Of a stretch of 5,736 bases of DNA, positions 5,605-5,736 are shown in pieces; within the stretch, counting starts at the first letter, position 1, and each line of letters opens with the position of its first letter. The DNA lies in assembly GCA_025934455.1 (NCBI GenBank), contig JAICYA010000145.1:1-5736 (forward strand), in the 5' to 3' direction. Below the pieces are notes generated by a model. The model did no database searches. It saw only the letters and a program-made list of their open reading frames with translations, and had not been told where the DNA came from. Position numbers and translations under genes: made by a program. The DNA comes from Rudaea sp. (GTDB lineage Bacteria > Pseudomonadota > Gammaproteobacteria > Xanthomonadales > Rhodanobacteraceae).

Positions 5605-5736
5605 AACGCCGCGGCGTCGTAAGCCTCGGGCATCGCCGCGTCGCCGCCTTCCGACAGGCGGATCTTCAGCGCCAGGCCATCGCGCGAATCGGCCTTGGAC
5701 AGCGCTTCCTCGAGGTCGATCTTGCCTTCCTTGTAC
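5601..5736 (-). CDS. pilU: PilT/PilU-type twitching motility ATPase, C-terminal fragment
   Basis: The last 44 codons and TAA stop of a minus-strand gene entering from the right edge. The visible sequence starts YKEGKIDLEEALSKADSRDG and continues into LALKIRLSEGGD, then an Ala/acidic tail ending AAAF. The pattern of Tyr, Gly-Lys-Ile, Glu-Glu-Ala-Leu, Ala-Asp-Ser, then a Leu-x-Leu-Lys-Ile strand is that of the C-terminal end of the secretion-ATPase superfamily members PilT and PilU, hexameric cytoplasmic motors that retract type IV pili. The Walker motifs lie outside the window. The post-domain tail favours PilU over the shorter-ended PilT, but this rests on memory of family members. It converges on maiA and has no evident functional link to it. 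Confidence 0.6.
   Translation of the reverse strand, partial: YKEGKIDLEEALSKADSRDGLALKIRLSEGGDAAMPEAYDAAAF

Noticed and set aside
1..5736. CRISPR array, insertion sequence, tRNA/rRNA gene, toxin-antitoxin or defence module
   Set aside because: I looked for spaced direct repeats, transposase-like proteins with terminal repeats, tRNA-like segments and small gene pairs and saw none. The window is almost fully occupied by recognisable metabolic genes.

Overview
The window is a 5.7 kb, GC-rich, tightly packed piece of chromosome. Its protein sequences look most like those of gammaproteobacteria of the Xanthomonas/Lysobacter/Rhodanobacter group. The tryptophan dioxygenase follows the Xanthomonas campestris enzyme almost motif by motif, and the pyruvate dehydrogenase E1-alpha and PilT/PilU-type fragments at the two edges fit the same group. 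This placement comes from remembered family sequences, not from a database search.

Layout. (1) Positions 1-361, minus strand: the N-terminal 120 residues of a pyruvate dehydrogenase-type E1 alpha subunit, running off the left edge. (2) Positions 362-540: a divergent intergenic region with an unusual concentration of small perfect dyads, one of which (465-478) has the form of an FNR/CRP-family operator. (3) Positions 541-5604, plus strand: five genes in a row, kynA (tryptophan 2,3-dioxygenase), hpd (4-hydroxyphenylpyruvate dioxygenase), hmgA (homogentisate 1,2-dioxygenase), a short-type fumarylacetoacetate hydrolase, and maiA (maleylacetoacetate isomerase, zeta-class GST). (4) Positions 5601-5736, minus strand: the last 44 codons of a PilT/PilU-type pilus retraction ATPase, whose stop codon overlaps that of maiA.

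How the genes work together. hpd, hmgA, maiA and the hydrolase are the complete lower tyrosine pathway: 4-hydroxyphenylpyruvate to homogentisate to maleylacetoacetate to fumarylacetoacetate to fumarate plus acetoacetate. The aminotransferase and phenylalanine hydroxylase that would feed it are not in the window. kynA opens tryptophan breakdown by the kynurenine route, so the cluster joins the oxygen-dependent first steps of two aromatic amino acid pathways. The first three plus-strand genes all encode iron-dependent dioxygenases that consume O2. hpd and hmgA overlap by 4 nt, and hmgA and the hydrolase are 15 nt apart, so these three are almost certainly one transcript. Gaps of 49 nt (kynA-hpd) and 72 nt (hydrolase-maiA) leave room for internal promoters.

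All five complete genes look intact, and nothing in the window resembles a mobile element, CRISPR array, RNA gene or an undescribed multi-gene system. The most interesting signals are regulatory: the dyad cluster upstream of kynA and an inverted repeat spanning the kynA stop codon and a -10-like element in front of hpd.
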